From an uncultured Burkholderiales bacterium (GTDB lineage Bacteria > Pseudomonadota > Gammaproteobacteria > Burkholderiales > Burkholderiaceae_C), in NCBI GenBank assembly GCA_903887655.1, contig CAISQQ010000281.1:1-7847 (forward strand): a DNA stretch of 7,847 nt, given 5' to 3'. Positions 5,301 to 7,847 of the stretch are shown piece by piece. The notes beneath the pieces were generated by a model. That model did no database searches, was not told the origin of the DNA, and worked only from the letters and a program-made list of their open reading frames with translations. Made by a program: the position numbers and the translations under genes. The first letter of the stretch is position 1, and every line of letters begins with the position of its first letter.

Positions 5301-6504
5301 TTTTTTCTACACCCTGCGAGCAGCTGGACTGCCGGTGTCGGTCAAGGAGCTGTTGACCCTGCTCGAGGCCTTGAAGATGGGGCTCATTGGACCGAACGCA
5401 CTCGCTCTTGAAGGTGAGCCGCCTGCACAAGCGGCGCTCAGCATGGAGGACTTTTACTTTCTCACGCGCATGACGCTCATCAAAGACGAGCGCCATTTCG
5501 ACAAATTTGACCGCGCCTTTCAAGCCTATTTCAAAGGCGTTGAGCTCCTCACCGACACCCGCCCAGACATGCCCATGCATTGGCTCAAAGACGCCATCGA
5601 GCGCATCCTGAGCCCCGAGGACAAAGCCCGTGCCAAGGCGATGGACTGGGACGAGCTCATGAAAACGCTGCAGCAGCGGCTCTTGGAGCAGCAAGAGCGA
5701 CACGACGGCGGCAGCAAATGGATCGGCACAGGCGGCACCTCCCCGTTTGGCCACTCGGGCTTTAACCCCCAAGGCGTTCGCATCGGGGGGGACCGAGGGC
5801 AGCGGCGCGCGCTCAAAGTTTGGGAGCAGCGCGCCTACCAAGACTATGACGACGGGCAGGCCCTGGGCACTCGAAACATCAAAATGGCGGTGCGGCGGCT
5901 GCGCCGATTTGCCCGCGAGGGCCAAGCCTTGGAGCTTGATTTGGAGGACACCATCCACAGCACCGCGGCCAACGCGGGGTTTTTGGACATCAAGATGGTT
6001 CCCGAAAAACACAACCAAGTCAAGGTGCTGCTCTTGATGGATGTGGGGGGCTCCATGGACGACCATGTGCAGCGTGTCTCCGAACTGTTTTCAGCAGTGA
6101 GCGCTGAGCTCAAACACTTGGAGTTTTATTATTTTCACAACTGCGTGTACGACTATTTGTGGAAAAGCAACCGTCGCCGTTTTGCCGAAAAGCACCCCAC
6201 TTGGGACGTGATCCGCAAATACAACAAAGACTACAAACTCATTTTTGTGGGCGACGCCACCATGAGCCCCTATGAGATTGTGCAGCCCGGGGGCAGTGTC
6301 GAGTACAACAACGAAGAGGCTGGCGCGGTGTGGCTGTCTCGGCTCACCCAGGCTTTCCCCAAATCGGTTTGGATCAACCCCGAGCCCCAGGGGGTTTGGG
6401 GCTACCGCCAAAGCATCGATTTGGTCTCCCAATTGATGTCCAAACGCATGTTCGCCCTCACCTTGAGTGGCCTGGAGCAAGCCATGCGTGAACTCAACCG
6501 TTGA
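5290..6504 (+). CDS. CoxE-like von Willebrand factor A domain protein
   Basis: Soluble protein of 404 residues, the usual size for CoxE-like VWA proteins that partner MoxR ATPases. The N-terminal half (1-235) is helical and charged, starting MLIDFFYTLRAAGLPVSVKE. Glycine-rich stretches at about 138-152 and 158-168 link to the VWA domain at about 245-395. The metal-ion site reads DVGGSMDDH (251-259), a DxGxS form of the canonical DxSxS, with GDATMSP (321-327) supplying the likely MIDAS threonine and aspartate. The start at 5290 is chosen because the family begins with this motif. An in-frame ATG at 5212 would add 26 residues read from inside the upstream membrane-protein gene. The start lies 11 nt before that gene's stop, so translation is probably coupled. 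By family knowledge it binds a client and its MoxR ATPase; the client here is not known. Confidence 0.9.
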   Translation: MLIDFFYTLRAAGLPVSVKELLTLLEALKMGLIGPNALALEGEPPAQAALSMEDFYFLTRMTLIKDERHFDKFDRAFQAYFKGVELLTDTRPDMPMHWLKDAIERILSPEDKARAKAMDWDELMKTLQQRLLEQQERHDGGSKWIGTGGTSPFGHSGFNPQGVRIGGDRGQRRALKVWEQRAYQDYDDGQALGTRNIKMAVRRLRRFAREGQALELDLEDTIHSTAANAGFLDIKMVPEKHNQVKVLLLMDVGGSMDDHVQRVSELFSAVSAELKHLEFYYFHNCVYDYLWKSNRRRFAEKHPTWDVIRKYNKDYKLIFVGDATMSPYEIVQPGGSVEYNNEEAGAVWLSRLTQAFPKSVWINPEPQGVWGYRQSIDLVSQLMSKRMFALTLSGLEQAMRELNR

Positions 6505-6581
6505 GCGCTTAGAATACCGCCAAAGGTTCGAGTCAGACCCCATACGCACACTGCCCAGTGCGCAGTGCCCACTGCTTGGAC

Positions 6582-6593
6582 CTCGTGCACGAG
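6582..6593. repeat. 12-nt perfect palindrome CTCGTGCACGAG
   Basis: A perfect inverted repeat without spacer, 61 nt upstream of the tRNA-Arg gene. It could be a dimeric regulator site or a remnant of the GTGC-rich repeats around it. Nothing in the sequence decides between these. Confidence 0.5.
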
Positions 6594-6603
6594 AGTCCCC
6601 TTT

Positions 6604-6627
6604 GTGCTCTAGGTGCTCTAGGTGCTC
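6604..6627 (+). repeat. 9-nt tandem repeat GTGCTCTAG, 2.7 copies
   Basis: Two exact copies of GTGCTCTAG (6604-6612, 6613-6621) are followed by a partial third (GTGCTC, 6622-6627). The array ends 26 nt before the tRNA-Arg gene and shares its GTGC start with the 8-nt array downstream of the tRNA. Confidence 0.8.
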
Positions 6628-6653
6628 AATGTTGCCTCGATGGGCCCGATCCC

Positions 6654-6728
6654 CTCTTCGTAGTTCAATGGATAGAACGCGGCCCTCCTAAGGCTGAAAT
6701 GCAGGTTCGATTCCTGCCGGGGAGACCA
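6654..6728 (+). tRNA. tRNA-Arg (anticodon CCU)
   Basis: A full cloverleaf of 75 nt with encoded CCA (6726-6728). The acceptor stem CTCTTCG (6654-6660) pairs with CGGGGAG (6718-6724) and includes two neighbouring U-G wobbles. The D stem is GTTC/GAAC (6663-6666, 6675-6678). The anticodon stem is CGGCC/GGCTG around the loop CTCCTAA, with anticodon CCT at 6687-6689. The T arm is GCAGG-TTCGATT-CCTGC (6701-6717). The discriminator base is A6725. It would read AGG codons, which are rare in this GC-rich sequence. Confidence 0.95.
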
Positions 6729-6786
6729 CCCAGGCCTGCGCTCTGGCTCTGGGTTGGGGCCTTGGATCCTGGGCCGTTGATCACTT

Positions 6787-6826
6787 GTGCCCCGGTGTCC
6801 TAGTGCCCTTGTGCCCTTGTGCATTG
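6787..6826 (+). repeat. degenerate 8-nt tandem repeat, five units
   Basis: Five consecutive 8-nt units begin with GTG: GTGCCCCG, GTGTCCTA, GTGCCCTT, GTGCCCTT and GTGCATTG. Units three and four are identical and the others differ at one to four positions. The array lies 58 nt after the tRNA-Arg gene, in the spacer before the transglutaminase gene. Function is unknown; replication slippage is the simplest origin. Confidence 0.7.
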
Positions 6827-6871
6827 AAGCCTCCGGGCCAACTGCCCGCCAAACTCCAACACAGCCTGCCT

Positions 6872-6893
6872 CAAGGTGCACGACTGCACCTTG
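6872..6893 (-). terminator. hairpin after the transglutaminase gene, possible terminator
   Basis: A perfect 9-bp stem (CAAGGTGCA/TGCACCTTG) with a 4-nt loop begins 26 nt past the stop codon of the minus-strand transglutaminase-like gene. There is no T run on either strand. It may end transcription with help, or protect the 3' end of the message. The call as a terminator is tentative; the hairpin itself is clear. Confidence 0.4.
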
Positions 6894-6919
6894 TCAACTC
6901 AGCCCCTCAGCGCACTCAC

Positions 6920-7847
6920 TCAGCTGAGCATTTCTCGAGCGGTGATGTTGTATTTGAATTTGTCCGGCGCATACGAGTCCAAACGCCCCAACTCGTTTTC
7001 AGCAACGGGGTACATCAAAAACGGCAAGGCGCTTTTTTCACGGCTGCCCGGTAGCACCACATCGTGGGTGGTGTTGTAGCCCAACCAGTTGCCCTCCCAT
7101 CCCCCAAAGAGGGAGGCATAAACGGGTTGGACCACAGGGTGATGGAGCTCTTTGATCCAAGTGGGTGTTTCTTGGCGCATGACCTTGGCCACATCGGCCG
7201 GGTCCATGGCCACCCAGCCACGCGCGGGCAAATAGACTTCGCTGCGGCAGTGCTGGGCGCCACTCAGGTTGGCGGGGTTGCCCGAGAGCTCTTTGTAGCT
7301 AAAGCGAGACGGCACCAAGCGCAGACCGTAGACGTCGCGCGCGGGCAGGCCCAGCGAGCGACACAGCCCCACAAACACGGCATTGATATCGGCGCATTTG
7401 CCCCCCAAGTTGCCCGTTTCCAGCATGGTCTTGATGTCTCCCTCGCCGCAACCCAGTACCTTGGGCTCGCGGTAGGTGTTGTTGACCACCCAGTCGTAGA
7501 GGGCCTTGACTTTCTCTTGTGCGCTCTTTGCGCCCCGGGTGGCTTCAAGTGCGGTGGTCTTCACAATACCGTCGGTGGGCAACCAGCGCGTGGCGCGGGT
7601 GTAGTAAGCCAAGGTGGAAGAGGCCTCGGGGGTGAACGCGGGCGCGCGACGAGGCTGACCCTGGTCGGTCAGCGCAGTCCACTGGGTCTGGCGGTTTTTG
7701 GTCCTCACGCGAGTCGTGACCTCGACAAAGGGCTGAGTCTCTGAGGCCGCAAAAGTGGTGCACAAGATTTGCGCGCCTTCTTGCATGGCACTATGGATCA
7801 CGGTTTGGCCGTTGCTTTGGTACTGGTGGCCCATCGTCTCTTGCCAG
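6920..7847 (-). CDS. transglutaminase-like family protein, 5' end off window
   Basis: C-terminal part of a transglutaminase-like (papain-fold) protein. The reading frame is open to the right edge, so the true start is outside; the first in-frame ATG (7834) is preceded by in-frame codons WQET and is probably internal. Residue numbers here count from that ATG. The likely catalytic triad is C147 in LGGKCADINAVFVGL, H195 in SGAQHCRSEVYL and D211 in WVAMDPAD. The first ~95 residues (VEVTTRV..., then YYTRATRWLPTDGIVKTTA) match the region that precedes the domain in bacterial members. The segment after the domain, about 215-304, has LFGGWEGNWLGYNTTHDVVLPGS and no membrane helix. Such proteins are often exported hydrolases or cross-linkers of peptides, but the N terminus needed to see a signal peptide is missing. 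The substrate cannot be predicted. Confidence 0.88.
   Translation of the reverse strand, partial: WQETMGHQYQSNGQTVIHSAMQEGAQILCTTFAASETQPFVEVTTRVRTKNRQTQWTALTDQGQPRRAPAFTPEASSTLAYYTRATRWLPTDGIVKTTALEATRGAKSAQEKVKALYDWVVNNTYREPKVLGCGEGDIKTMLETGNLGGKCADINAVFVGLCRSLGLPARDVYGLRLVPSRFSYKELSGNPANLSGAQHCRSEVYLPARGWVAMDPADVAKVMRQETPTWIKELHHPVVQPVYASLFGGWEGNWLGYNTTHDVVLPGSREKSALPFLMYPVAENELGRLDSYAPDKFKYNITAREMLS

Larger units (their letters stand above)
6505..6653. other. 149-nt spacer between VWA gene and tRNA-Arg
   Basis: No protein gene is supported here. The spacer holds nested small inverted repeats (GCAGT-GCCC-ACTGC at 6562-6575), a perfect 12-nt palindrome (6582-6593) and a 9-nt tandem repeat (6604-6627). 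No T-rich terminator for the VWA operon and no clear -35/-10 pair for the tRNA can be seen. Confidence 0.6.

Noticed and set aside
5092..6066. A 324-codon minus-strand open frame under the membrane-protein and VWA genes
   Set aside because: It is antisense to well-supported plus-strand genes and has the composition of a shadow frame in GC-rich DNA.
6787..6826. CRISPR array
   Set aside because: The units are 8 nt with no spacers, so this is a plain tandem repeat. No cas genes are present.
6558..6881. Open frames on both strands that span the tRNA-Arg gene (6558-6803 plus, 6618-6881 minus)
   Set aside because: They read through the tRNA. The minus one contains the RQESNLHFSLRR-type peptide that often arises from false translation of tRNA genes.

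Overview
The window looks like a chromosomal segment from a GC-rich betaproteobacterium, most likely Burkholderiales and perhaps Comamonadaceae. This rests on remembered family resemblance of the proteins (beta-ketoadipate enzymes, a DUF1841 protein, a MoxR/CoxE-type pair, a tRNA-Arg(CCU)) and on codon use. I ran no searches.

Left part (1-2630, minus strand): the end of an aromatic-degradation operon, read in the order pcaI - pcaJ - pcaF. The first two genes encode the two subunits of 3-oxoadipate (or a related 3-oxoacid) CoA-transferase and overlap by 4 nt. The third is a thiolase that runs off the left edge. Together they would turn 3-oxoadipate into succinyl-CoA and acetyl-CoA. The last ~62 bases of the window no longer read as thiolase in any frame, just before the second catalytic cysteine. 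A perfect 14-nt palindrome with a LacI-family look sits directly against the pcaI start codon.

Middle (2631-4158): a divergent intergenic region, a plus-strand DUF1841 gene, then a convergent minus-strand dihaem cytochrome c (c4 type) with a Sec signal peptide and a well-formed terminator. A 112-nt divergent intergenic region with a consensus -10 box on the minus strand separates the cytochrome from the next operon.

Central right (4159-6504, plus strand): a three-gene cassette. It encodes a MoxR-type AAA+ ATPase, an 81-residue two-helix membrane protein with an unusually regular glycine zipper, and a CoxE-like von Willebrand A protein. The last two genes overlap by 11 nt. MoxR/VWA pairs act as chaperones for metalloenzyme or complex maturation. 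No cox structural genes or other obvious client lies in the window, and the nearest candidate partner is the divergent cytochrome c4. This cassette is the best candidate here for an under-described system.

Right part (6505-7847): a 415-nt stretch without protein genes. It holds tRNA-Arg(CCU) flanked on both sides by short GTGC-type tandem repeats, with a 12-nt palindrome upstream and a 9-bp hairpin downstream. It is followed by the C-terminal 308 or so residues of a minus-strand transglutaminase-like protein that runs off the right edge.
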